Shown here in pieces: positions 1 through 6,163 of a stretch of 10,216 bases of DNA. Source of the DNA: Bacteriovoracaceae bacterium UBA4097. GTDB lineage: Bacteria > Bdellovibrionota > Bacteriovoracia > Bacteriovoracales > Bacteriovoracaceae. A model generated the notes under the pieces. It did not search any database and had not been told where the DNA came from. It saw only the letters and a program-made list of their open reading frames with translations. The stretch covers positions 36,082 through 46,297 of the forward strand of contig DFXX01000080.1 of NCBI GenBank assembly GCA_002381765.1, given 5' to 3'. Positions within the stretch are counted from its first letter, which is position 1. Each line of letters starts with the position of its first letter. The position numbers and the translations under genes are program-made.

Positions 1-2251
1 CAAAGCGCTTAAAGATTCTTTCATGATCCTGTAAAGCAATGCCTCGTCCGCCATCTTGAACTGCTAAAATGGCGCGATCTTCTTTCTGGGTGATGTCGAC
101 CTTGATAGGAGTCTTCTCACCATAGCGTATAGCATTAGTCATGAGGTTGGTAATAACTTGCTCAATTCTGTAAGGGTCACACTTTAGAAAGATAGGCTCT
201 TTAATTTCAAATTGAAGTTCTATCTTCTGCTCCATCAGTTGATCCTTGAAGCGATCTAAGACTTCGTCTGCTAAATCCACAATATTAACTTCGAGGCTCC
301 TGAACTTCATTTTACCCGAAGCTATTCGGGAGATGTCGAGCATATCGTCGACTAAATGTCCCAGTCGATCGAGCTGTCGATTGGTACTGTTTAAAACCTT
401 GGAGACAAGAGCTTTCTCCTCAGTATCCACACTTTCCATAATGGTGGATAGGACCTCTACCTGAAGGATAAGGGCAGTAAGGGGAGTCTTCAATTCATGA
501 GAAGCAATAGAAATGAATTCATCTCTTAGCTGAATAGCATTTCTTGCGTCCTTGTAGAGTTCGGCTTTTTCGATAACCAATGCAACATGATGACCAAGAT
601 CTTCTGCAGTCTCGAGGTCCTTCTTGTCAAATCGGCGCCTATTCGTAGAAATAAGAAAATTCAATGCTCCCATGGCCCGGCCTCTAACTCGTAAGGGGAC
701 ACATATATAAGAACGAATTCCAATTTTTCTGACGAGCTCTGCGTGTTCAAGGTTTTTCGTATAAGTTGGAACAATGTCCTGCTCAGTAGGATTAATGAGT
801 AGGGATTTTCCGCTACTGATTACTCGTGATGAGGGATTCGGAGAATTAGCATCTGGAGCAAACTTGATTAGTTCCTCCATGATTTTTTCAATCTCAGAAT
901 CGTGATGTCTGGTGATGAGACGCTTGATTTCCTTGTCTTCAATAAAATCGACAATACATCCATCGGCAAAAAAAGGAAGTGAAGACGTGGCTATTTTGTC
1001 TAAAATATTTTCGTAGTCTAGAGTTGAAAGCAGAACCGATTTGATTTCGGCCAGGAATTTTTGGATATCTTCTTCTCTCTTTTTTTCTGTAATATCAGTT
1101 GCAATAACTACGGCTGCTGCTATTTTACCGGTAGAATCCTGGATAGGAGCTGAACTCGATGTTATGATAGCAGTTGACCCATTTTTATAGTTGATGCGAA
1201 TTTCTTCATCCTGAATTTCTTCACCCTGATAAAGTGATCTGAACACAGGGAGCTCATTTCTTTCATACAAAGATCCATCAGTTTTAAAGGCGATGGCATC
1301 ATTATTCAATACAGAGAACTTCTCAAAACGCTCATTTCTTAAATTTATATTGCCTTGAGAATCAAGAACCATCATCCCCGCAGGCAATTGCTTAAGGATA
1401 GTTTCTAATTGATTTCTCTCGTACTTAAGCTGAGAGAGTAAGCTCTCTCTTTCTACCTTATCGATCTGTTGATTTGTTAGATCTTGCGAAATTATAACAA
1501 CCTCTAGCACATCACCCTTTTTATTTTTCAAAGGATAGATGAGGCAGCTCATCCAACAGGCCTCTCCGATCAGGCCAGCCGCTGAAGGATCATAATAGAA
1601 GTCCGGAACTTGAGTTATCTCTCCTTCAAAGCCTTTCTGGAAATATTTAATCAGCCCCTTCGCTTCAAGTCTTGAATCTTCTAATACGTTGTACTTATTT
1701 AAAATTTCGTCACGGATAAACTCATCTGAATATTTCCACATTCGTTTCCAGGCCTGGTTCACCAGTAAAGCAACCCCCTCCTTGGAATAAATCTGAATCC
1801 CCAAAGGGGACTGCTGGAAAACGGCATGAAACCTTGTATGCAGTCTTTCATCTTCCCTACGAGATTCGGTTATGTCTCGAAGGGTGGCAATAGCCCCAAT
1901 CTTATGACCTTCAGAATCATAGAGAGCTTGCCCATTTACCGAGAGGAGTATGGGAGACTGATCCTTTCTTGCGAGAATCATCTCAACATTCTCGACATTG
2001 TTATCGTAAAGGGCCCGATAGAGAGGAACTTCATGGTAATCTAATTTGGTGATTCCATCGACTTGATAGAGATCGTAGTGGTCCGGCCATTTCTCGGCCG
2101 GTATTTCCATTTGAGAGATACCATGCATTTCAAGCGCTTTGCGATTGAAGTAGACCAGGGTGCCTTCTGAATCACAAGCAACCACGCCTTCATTGGTTCG
2201 CTCTAATACAGCACTTAAGAATTCGATACGCTCTTCTAAATTTCTTATCAT
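1..2251 (-). CDS. multi-sensor PAS/GAF histidine kinase, C-terminal end cut by window edge
   Basis: This is a cytoplasmic sensor histidine kinase of a two-component system; my translation gives 750 residues before the window edge. In order it shows three PAS-like domains (about 5-130, 135-262 and 280-390; the first and third end in the typical D-I-T-E), a GAF domain (about 405-560), a HisKA dimerisation domain with the H box SHELKTPLTAL (phospho-acceptor His585), and an HATPase domain with N box (Asn706) and G1 box DGGRGI (Asp733). It stops inside the F box (ERIFKRF), so the G2 box and any receiver domain are outside. No membrane segment or signal peptide is seen, so the signal is probably internal (ligand, redox or cofactor in PAS/GAF). 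The start is uncertain: ATG at 2251 has no strong ribosome site, while an in-frame ATG at 2269 lies only one base after AGAGG. It follows the mscL-like gene by 38 bases on the same strand. The family call is firm; signal and partner are unknown. Confidence 0.93.
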   Translation of the reverse strand, partial: MIRNLEERIEFLSAVLERTNEGVVACDSEGTLVYFNRKALEMHGISQMEIPAEKWPDHYDLYQVDGITKLDYHEVPLYRALYDNNVENVEMILARKDQSPILLSVNGQALYDSEGHKIGAIATLRDITESRREDERLHTRFHAVFQQSPLGIQIYSKEGVALLVNQAWKRMWKYSDEFIRDEILNKYNVLEDSRLEAKGLIKYFQKGFEGEITQVPDFYYDPSAAGLIGEACWMSCLIYPLKNKKGDVLEVVIISQDLTNQQIDKVERESLLSQLKYERNQLETILKQLPAGMMVLDSQGNINLRNERFEKFSVLNNDAIAFKTDGSLYERNELPVFRSLYQGEEIQDEEIRINYKNGSTAIITSSSAPIQDSTGKIAAAVVIATDITEKKREEDIQKFLAEIKSVLLSTLDYENILDKIATSSLPFFADGCIVDFIEDKEIKRLITRHHDSEIEKIMEELIKFAPDANSPNPSSRVISSGKSLLINPTEQDIVPTYTKNLEHAELVRKIGIRSYICVPLRVRGRAMGALNFLISTNRRRFDKKDLETAEDLGHHVALVIEKAELYKDARNAIQLRDEFISIASHELKTPLTALILQVEVLSTIMESVDTEEKALVSKVLNSTNRQLDRLGHLVDDMLDISRIASGKMKFRSLEVNIVDLADEVLDRFKDQLMEQKIELQFEIKEPIFLKCDPYRIEQVITNLMTNAIRYGEKTPIKVDITQKEDRAILAVQDGGRGIALQDHERIFKRF

Positions 2252-2289
2252 GAGCTTTCTATAGTACATTCCTCTTTACAGGAGAGCTA

Positions 2290-2589
2290 TTATTTCTTGC
2301 TAACAGTCTCTTCCTTTAGGATTATTTTAGCAAAGAGAAAGACCACGAGGGCAACGATGAGAAAATCAATCCCACTTCCAATAACTCTACCGTAAAAGAC
2401 TCCGTGGAAATTTAAATCCCGGATATGACTCACTCCTGCCTTATTCAAGATTGGCCGGAGAAGTAATGGCATGATTAAGTCATTTACCACACTTGTAACA
2501 AGTACATTAAGTTTGCCTCCAATAATGACGGCTATGGCCAGGCCGGCCACATTATAGGTCTTTAAAAAATCGATAAACTTCTTCAACAT
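2290..2589 (-). CDS. short, divergent MscL-family mechanosensitive channel
   Basis: This is an inner-membrane protein of 99 residues related to MscL, the large-conductance channel that opens under membrane tension and releases solutes during hypo-osmotic shock. The MscL pattern is clear: a short amphipathic N-terminal helix (1-12), TM1 containing NVAGLAIAVIIGG and then NDLIMPLL (13-43), a short periplasmic loop, and TM2 with DFLIVALVVFLFAKIIL (75-91). Compared with about 136 residues in E. coli MscL, the C-terminal cytoplasmic helix bundle is missing. TM1 is unusual: by alignment from memory, Lys26 and Asn28 replace small residues of the classical pore helix. I chose ATG 2589 because AGGAG precedes it by a few bases and the protein then starts like MscL; the ORF is open to 2631, but those extra 14 residues look unlike MscL. 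The gene is divergent from gpx and directly upstream of the sensor kinase. Gating behaviour cannot be assumed. Confidence 0.82.
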   Translation of the reverse strand: MLKKFIDFLKTYNVAGLAIAVIIGGKLNVLVTSVVNDLIMPLLLRPILNKAGVSHIRDLNFHGVFYGRVIGSGIDFLIVALVVFLFAKIILKEETVSKK

Positions 2590-2594
2590 ACCTC

Positions 2595-2600
2595 TCCTTC
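2595..2600 (-). promoter_or_regulatory. ribosome binding site that decides the MscL start
   Basis: Read on the minus strand the bases before ATG 2589 are GGAAGGAGAGGT. The purine-rich core sits at normal Shine-Dalgarno distance and favours 2589 over the upstream start at 2631, which has no comparable site. Confidence 0.6.
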
Positions 2601-2603
2601 CTA

Positions 2604-2631
2604 TTGATTTAATGGTTTTAACCATTAACAT
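2604..2631 (+). promoter_or_regulatory. candidate sigma70-type promoter for the glutathione peroxidase gene
   Basis: TTGATT (2604-2609) and TAACAT (2626-2631) are separated by 16 bases; each matches four of six consensus bases. Transcription would begin near 2638 and give a very short leader to ATG 2657. The inverted repeat at 2609-2628 lies across this promoter. The hexamers are only moderate matches, so this is a candidate. Confidence 0.35.
2609..2628. promoter_or_regulatory. perfect 9+9 inverted repeat between mscL and gpx, operator-like
   Basis: The arm TTAATGGTT, a two-base TT spacer and the arm AACCATTAA form an uninterrupted dyad in the 67-base divergent gap. It covers the space between the candidate -35 and -10 elements of the peroxidase promoter, where a dimeric repressor would block polymerase. 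It is AT-rich and lacks a terminator T-tract, so a protein-binding site fits better than an RNA hairpin. The protein that might bind it is not encoded in the window and I cannot name a regulator family. Confidence 0.45.
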
Positions 2632-2656
2632 GACTTTTTTATAAGGAGAAATATTT

Positions 2657-3214
2657 ATGGGACAATCTATCTATCAATACCAGCTTAATAAGATTAATGG
2701 CGAATCAACTACCCTTGAAGAATTTAAGGGTAAAGTGCTTTTGATTGTTAACACTGCTTCTAAATGTGGACTTACACCTCAGTATGAGGGATTAGAAAAA
2801 CTCTATCGAGAATATAAAGATAAAGGTTTGGTTGTGCTGGGATTCCCTGCCAATGAATTTGCGGGCCAAGAGCCTGGATCTAACTCTGAGATTCAGGAGT
2901 TCTGCCAGATGAAGTTTGGGATTGAATTTCCTATGTTTGGAAAAGTGGTTGTAAAGGGGGAGGGAAAGCATCCACTCTTTGACTATCTTACTAAGACAAA
3001 GCCCGAAGCGAAGGCTAATTCAGAAGGACAGTTGCTGAAAATCCTGAAAGAGAAAAATCTTCTTTCAGGAGGACCTCAAGATATCAAATGGAACTTTGAG
3101 AAGTTTTTAGTAAACCGAAAGGGAGTCGTGGTAGACCGTTTCAATCCAGATGTAACTCCGGATGCAAAAATCCTGAAAGAAGCGATTGAGAAGGAATTAG
3201 CAACTTCCTTATAG
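2657..3214 (+). CDS. glutathione peroxidase family protein (Cys type, probably thioredoxin-dependent)
   Basis: This 185-residue thioredoxin-fold peroxidase reduces hydrogen peroxide and organic or lipid hydroperoxides to water or alcohols, presumably in the cytoplasm because no signal peptide is seen. The GPx signature is complete: NTASKCGLTPQYEGL with peroxidatic Cys37, then GFPANEFAGQEPG with Gln71, and KWNFEKFLV with Trp145 and Asn146, the usual catalytic tetrad. Residue 37 is cysteine, not selenocysteine. Cys83 in the EFCQMKFG segment sits where the resolving cysteine of thioredoxin-dependent GPx enzymes (as in yeast Gpx3) is found, so thioredoxin is the likelier reductant; this is inferred. 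AAGGAG eight bases before ATG 2657 supports the start. The length is slightly above the usual 160-180 because of an insertion near 115-140. The gene stands alone, divergent from the mscL-like gene, and its stop overlaps the convergent peptidase gene. Confidence 0.95.
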   Translation: MGQSIYQYQLNKINGESTTLEEFKGKVLLIVNTASKCGLTPQYEGLEKLYREYKDKGLVVLGFPANEFAGQEPGSNSEIQEFCQMKFGIEFPMFGKVVVKGEGKHPLFDYLTKTKPEAKANSEGQLLKILKEKNLLSGGPQDIKWNFEKFLVNRKGVVVDRFNPDVTPDAKILKEAIEKELATSL

Positions 3215-4108
3215 ATCTAATGTTGTAACTTGACCGATATTTTTACTTAACTGATCCATAGGGAGCCAGCACGCTTCCACAGAGTAGTCCTCCCTATGGG
3301 TTTCAAAAGAGCAGTCATCGGCCAAGGCACCCGTTTTATTGTTTCGACACAGGCAATTCCAGTTTTTATTAGTGCTGGCCCAGTTGGTGCCCCAAGTATT
3401 TCTGACGAGAAAGTGACAAGATCCTGCAATTTGCTTTTTACCAACAACCAGGGATTCATGATACTGACATCCTTTCGGTAGCACATCTCTTTCTCCTCGG
3501 GAGTTGAAGCTTATGCCCCCAAAATTTGGTTTCTTCCAGACGTTTGAGCAATATGCAATCGAAATAGGCGAGTCTACCTCATTAAGGCGATTCATAATGA
3601 ATCTAGCATAGGCTTCATCTGAATTAAGAGTCCTGAAATTCATTCTTTTAGCAGACGGTAGACTAAGTTTGGTCCTTAAAGGTGCTGAACATGCATCTTT
3701 CACCATTTCCATAAGTCTTGAAGTCGATGTTTCCTGAGTGTCCAACATGCTGAGGGCCTTATTTACTGTCTGGTAATCACAGTTTGAGAAATTAGTTAAT
3801 GCTTCTAAGGCTTCCTTGGGATGACCAATTTGGATATTTTCTCTTTTCATGAGTTGAGCATAATTCAGTGCCACCCAAAAAGGATGAACACTTCTCTCTG
3901 AATTGCCTTGCTTGATGAGATGATAATCGGCCATTTGGGCCGCTGAATAAGCGTAGCAGATATTGATCTTACCCTGATTGTAGACTGGTATCTTCGAGAA
4001 GGGAGAGTCTTCGTTCGTGATTAAATTGATACTTGAGCAATCATTCGCAAGGGATAGGAAGGGGGCAAGTACCATTAATAAAAAGAGGAGTGGTTGTATT
4101 TTCTTCAT
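3209..4108 (-). CDS. exported papain-like (C1 family) cysteine peptidase
   Basis: This 299-residue protein begins with a clear Sec signal peptide (KK, hydrophobic 6-20, likely cleavage after LSLA at 21), so it acts in the periplasm or outside the cell. After the leader comes IPVYNQGKINICYAYSA, which matches the papain oxyanion-hole and active-site block (Gln45, Cys51), although the usual Trp after Cys is Tyr. The other catalytic residues follow in order: His217 in YHESLVVG and Asn237 in RNTWGTNW, the equivalent of papain NSWG. At least ten further cysteines in the mature part suggest disulfides. No long inhibitory pro-region is visible, because the catalytic Cys lies only about 30 residues after the cleavage site. 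The target is unknown; self-processing, scavenging or prey or host protein digestion are all possible. The start fits the signal peptide but lacks a strong ribosome site. The stop overlaps that of the convergent peroxidase gene. Confidence 0.85.
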   Translation of the reverse strand: MKKIQPLLFLLMVLAPFLSLANDCSSINLITNEDSPFSKIPVYNQGKINICYAYSAAQMADYHLIKQGNSERSVHPFWVALNYAQLMKRENIQIGHPKEALEALTNFSNCDYQTVNKALSMLDTQETSTSRLMEMVKDACSAPLRTKLSLPSAKRMNFRTLNSDEAYARFIMNRLNEVDSPISIAYCSNVWKKPNFGGISFNSRGERDVLPKGCQYHESLVVGKKQIAGSCHFLVRNTWGTNWASTNKNWNCLCRNNKTGALADDCSFETHREDYSVEACWLPMDQLSKNIGQVTTLDL

Positions 4109-4186
4109 AGGAAGAACTCATTATCTTCGCCCGGGTGTCCAGGGAAAGAGTGGTAAAATCTCTCCCTCTTGACACGACGCAAACCC

Positions 4187-4215
4187 TTGAAACCCTCTCT
4201 TCCCTCCGCTAAAGT
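4187..4215 (+). promoter_or_regulatory. candidate sigma70 promoter for the fabI cluster
   Basis: TTGAAA (4187-4192, five of six consensus bases) and TAAAGT (4210-4215, four of six) are 17 bases apart. Transcription would start near 4222, about 20 bases before ATG 4243, leaving room only for the ribosome site GAGG at 4233. A second hexamer, TTGACA at 4169-4174, has no -10 at the right distance. No clear operator is visible in this 134-base divergent gap. Confidence 0.5.
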
Positions 4216-4242
4216 ATGCTTACTAAAAAAGTGAGGAATTAA

Positions 4243-5013
4243 ATGAAACTACTTGAAGGAAAAAAAGCCCTGATTTTGGGTCTGGCCAATGACCGATCTA
4301 TTGCCTGGGGAATTACCAAAGCTTTCAAAGAGCAGGGAGCATCCGTCGCCCTGTCATATATGAATGATGCCCTTAAAAAAAGAGTGGAGCCATTGGCCGA
4401 AGAAATTGGAGCTGACTTCACCTTTGAGATGGATGTGACCAATGATGATCATTATGCTTCTATGAAAGAAGTTGTAGCGAAGAACTGGGGAAAGTTTGAT
4501 ATCATCGTCCATTCTCTGGCCTTTGCCGATAAAGAAGATCTCTCTCGTGAGTTTCTTCACACTAGCCGCAAAGGTTTTGCTATGGCCTGTGATATTTCAG
4601 CATTCTCTCTAGTAGGAATTACCGATGCCCTCCATGAACTTTTAAATGATAACGGCTCTATCATCAGTATGACTTACTATGGCTCTCAGAAAGTTATCAA
4701 AAACTACAATGTGATGGGTGTGGCCAAAGCAGCTCTCGAAGCTTCAACTCGCTACCTCGCCTATGATCTTGGGCCTCGTGGAATTAAGGTAAATTGCATT
4801 TCTGCTGGACCGATTAAAACACTGGCCGCTTCAGGTATCTCTGGCTTTAGAGGTCTTTTGAACCAAGTGGAAGAAATCTCTCCCATGAAAAAGAATGTGA
4901 CTCCTGAGGATTGTGGGGGAGCTGCTGTGTATTTGGCTTCTCACCTTTCTGGTGGTGTAACTGGTCAAGTACTCTATGTTGACTCGGGATTAAATATTCT
5001 CGGCGGATTCTAG
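4243..5013 (+). CDS. fabI: enoyl-[acyl-carrier-protein] reductase (NADH type)
   Basis: FabI carries out the last step of each type II fatty-acid elongation cycle, reducing trans-2-enoyl-ACP to acyl-ACP with NAD(P)H in the cytoplasm; it is the classical triclosan target. The 256-residue length is typical. The short-chain dehydrogenase fold shows the FabI-type nucleotide loop GLANDRSIAWGI (13-24), the DV pair at 64-65, the HSLAFA segment (90-95), and the diagnostic catalytic pattern Y-x6-K at Tyr155 and Lys162 (NYNVMGVAK) with the substrate-side Tyr145. The block ISAGPIKTLAASGI and the end VTGQVLYVDSG complete the family signature. The Ala at the position of E. coli Gly93 is, as I recall, also seen in Gram-positive FabI and is not odd. 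GAGG six bases before ATG 4243 supports the start. It is the first gene of a four-gene cluster; its TAG stop shares a base with the next start. Confidence 0.97.
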   Translation: MKLLEGKKALILGLANDRSIAWGITKAFKEQGASVALSYMNDALKKRVEPLAEEIGADFTFEMDVTNDDHYASMKEVVAKNWGKFDIIVHSLAFADKEDLSREFLHTSRKGFAMACDISAFSLVGITDALHELLNDNGSIISMTYYGSQKVIKNYNVMGVAKAALEASTRYLAYDLGPRGIKVNCISAGPIKTLAASGISGFRGLLNQVEEISPMKKNVTPEDCGGAAVYLASHLSGGVTGQVLYVDSGLNILGGF

Positions 5014-5429
5014 TGGAGTATCAGTTCGGACAATTCTCTCCAGAACATCTAAAAAAGATGGAGGAGGGGGTAAAACTCTTCAATGAGCAAAAGTATTGGG
5101 AATGCCATGAAGCTCTGGAAGACGTCTGGATGGAAGATCGAAATGATAATGCGAGAAATATCTATTGGGCGGTCATTCAAGTGGCCGCCGCCTGTATCCA
5201 TTACCGAGACAATAAAATTATCGGTGCCCAAGGCATGATTATGAAGGCCAAGCAGAAGTTTCAGAGATGTCATGATCTGTATGTCTTGACCGATCTTACT
5301 TATCGTTATCTGGACTGGAAGGAGTTAGAAACTATCGTGATGGCAATTCCAGATGGAACTGATTCGAAGTTAAGCGACTTCGAAGAGCTCTTTAACTTTA
5401 GATTTAAGAATTACTCTACAGGAGCTTAA
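5013..5429 (+). CDS. DUF309 family protein
   Basis: This small soluble protein of 138 residues matches the DUF309 pattern: an all-helical domain with the core FNEQKYWECHEALEDVW (23-39), whose conserved His32, Glu33, Glu36 and Trp39 give the H-E-x-L-E-x2-W signature. It is followed by the amphipathic helix YWAVIQVAAACIHYRDN and a Gly-Ala turn at 71-72. The family's biochemical role is unknown; the conserved His and Glu could bind metal or a small ligand, which is speculation. The start is GTG at 5013, whose first base is the last base of the fabI TAG stop, so translation is probably coupled to fabI; GGCGGA just upstream is a passable ribosome site. The next gene begins two bases after its stop. 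There is no signal peptide or membrane segment. The family call is good; the function is unknown. Confidence 0.85.
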   Translation: MEYQFGQFSPEHLKKMEEGVKLFNEQKYWECHEALEDVWMEDRNDNARNIYWAVIQVAAACIHYRDNKIIGAQGMIMKAKQKFQRCHDLYVLTDLTYRYLDWKELETIVMAIPDGTDSKLSDFEELFNFRFKNYSTGA

Positions 5430-5431
5430 GC

Positions 5432-6163
5432 ATGAAAAATATTATGCAATCATTTCCAATTTCTCTGCGAATGATTTTTAGCGATCCCATCAATCTCACG
5501 TTGGCCCTCATACCTACCATTCTGGGCCTATCCATTTATATTTTTTCCATCGTGGCCATCTTTAAAAATGCTGACTACTTTGGTGTCTTCATCCAGAATT
5601 ATATTCCAGATCCTCAGACTGCTGGCTGGGTGGGAAAGCTTCTGACTGCCATTTTTATCGTCTTTGTTTTTTTGATCATGAGCTGGACATTTATCCTGGT
5701 GGTGGGAATTATCGCGGCTCCCTTTAATAGTATGCTCAGTTCTCGCATTGAAACTATTCTGGTCGGAAAACAAGTAAGTCAGAATCGCAGTAAGACCTTC
5801 TCTGAAATAATGACGGGATTTGGCTCGACCTTTATCAATGAATTCAAGAAGCTCTTTTTTATTCTTCTTCTGACCCTGTTGGCCTTTCTCTTAAATCTTT
5901 TTCCACTTTTCTATCCTGTTGGAGTCTTTATTCTTGCCCTGATGCTTTCAGTCCAGTTTGTTGACTATAGTTGGTCACGGCATGATCTGCTTTTTAGAAA
6001 TTGTGTTCAGGACACCTTTAAAAATATGTTACCCTATGGCGTATCAGGCTTTATCTTTCTGATCCTGATAACAGTACCTATTATCAACGCCCTGGTGCCA
6101 GCATTTGCTACCAGTTACTTTACGGTCTTATGGCTAAAACGTCAGAACAAGATTCAGGCCTAG
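5432..6163 (+). CDS. EI24/CysZ-like integral membrane protein
   Basis: This 243-residue inner-membrane protein has the EI24 domain found in CysZ, a sulfate permease, and in many uncharacterised bacterial proteins. Visible are a hydrophobic segment at 22-43, a long one at 70-97 ending in the hallmark GIIAAPFNSMLSSRIE (92-107), a double hydrophobic stretch at 141-176 followed by QFVDYSWSRHDLLFR (175-189, the CysZ-like DY-x-W-x-R-H block), and a last segment at 203-234. The length agrees with CysZ (about 250). No other sulfate-assimilation gene is in the window, so the substrate should not be taken as sulfate. AGGAG seven bases before ATG 5432 is a good ribosome site and the gap from the DUF309 stop is two bases. 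The last 34 bases overlap the next gene. The family call is fairly sure; the transport role is inferred. Confidence 0.82.
   Translation: MKNIMQSFPISLRMIFSDPINLTLALIPTILGLSIYIFSIVAIFKNADYFGVFIQNYIPDPQTAGWVGKLLTAIFIVFVFLIMSWTFILVVGIIAAPFNSMLSSRIETILVGKQVSQNRSKTFSEIMTGFGSTFINEFKKLFFILLLTLLAFLLNLFPLFYPVGVFILALMLSVQFVDYSWSRHDLLFRNCVQDTFKNMLPYGVSGFIFLILITVPIINALVPAFATSYFTVLWLKRQNKIQA

Noticed and set aside
246..464. Plus-strand open frame opposite the sensor kinase
   Set aside because: It is antisense to the HisKA/HATPase coding region and Ser/Thr-rich as reverse-strand shadows often are; no domain seen.
1826..2044. Plus-strand open frame opposite the PAS domains
   Set aside because: It is antisense to the first PAS coding region, with no ribosome site or recognisable domain.
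2590..2631. Longer MscL start at 2631, adding 14 residues
   Set aside because: The extra residues are basic and unlike an MscL N-terminus, would cross the palindrome, and the good ribosome site lies before 2589.
2763..2771. Selenocysteine codon in the peroxidase
   Set aside because: The active-site codon is TGT (Cys), and a resolving Cys is present, so no recoding is needed.
3191..3210. Intrinsic terminator for gpx
   Set aside because: The stem is only six AT-rich pairs, lies inside the coding region and has no T-tract.
3247..3486. 79-residue minus-strand frame inside the C1 peptidase gene
   Set aside because: It is an alternative frame of a gene whose catalytic motifs are read in the other frame.
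4169..4174. TTGACA as the -35 of the fabI promoter
   Set aside because: The hexamer is perfect but nothing like a -10 occurs 16-18 bases later; TTGAAA at 4187 fits better.
5432..6163. Naming the EI24 protein as CysZ sulfate permease
   Set aside because: The domain fits, but no sulfate-assimilation gene is nearby and the wider family is functionally diverse.
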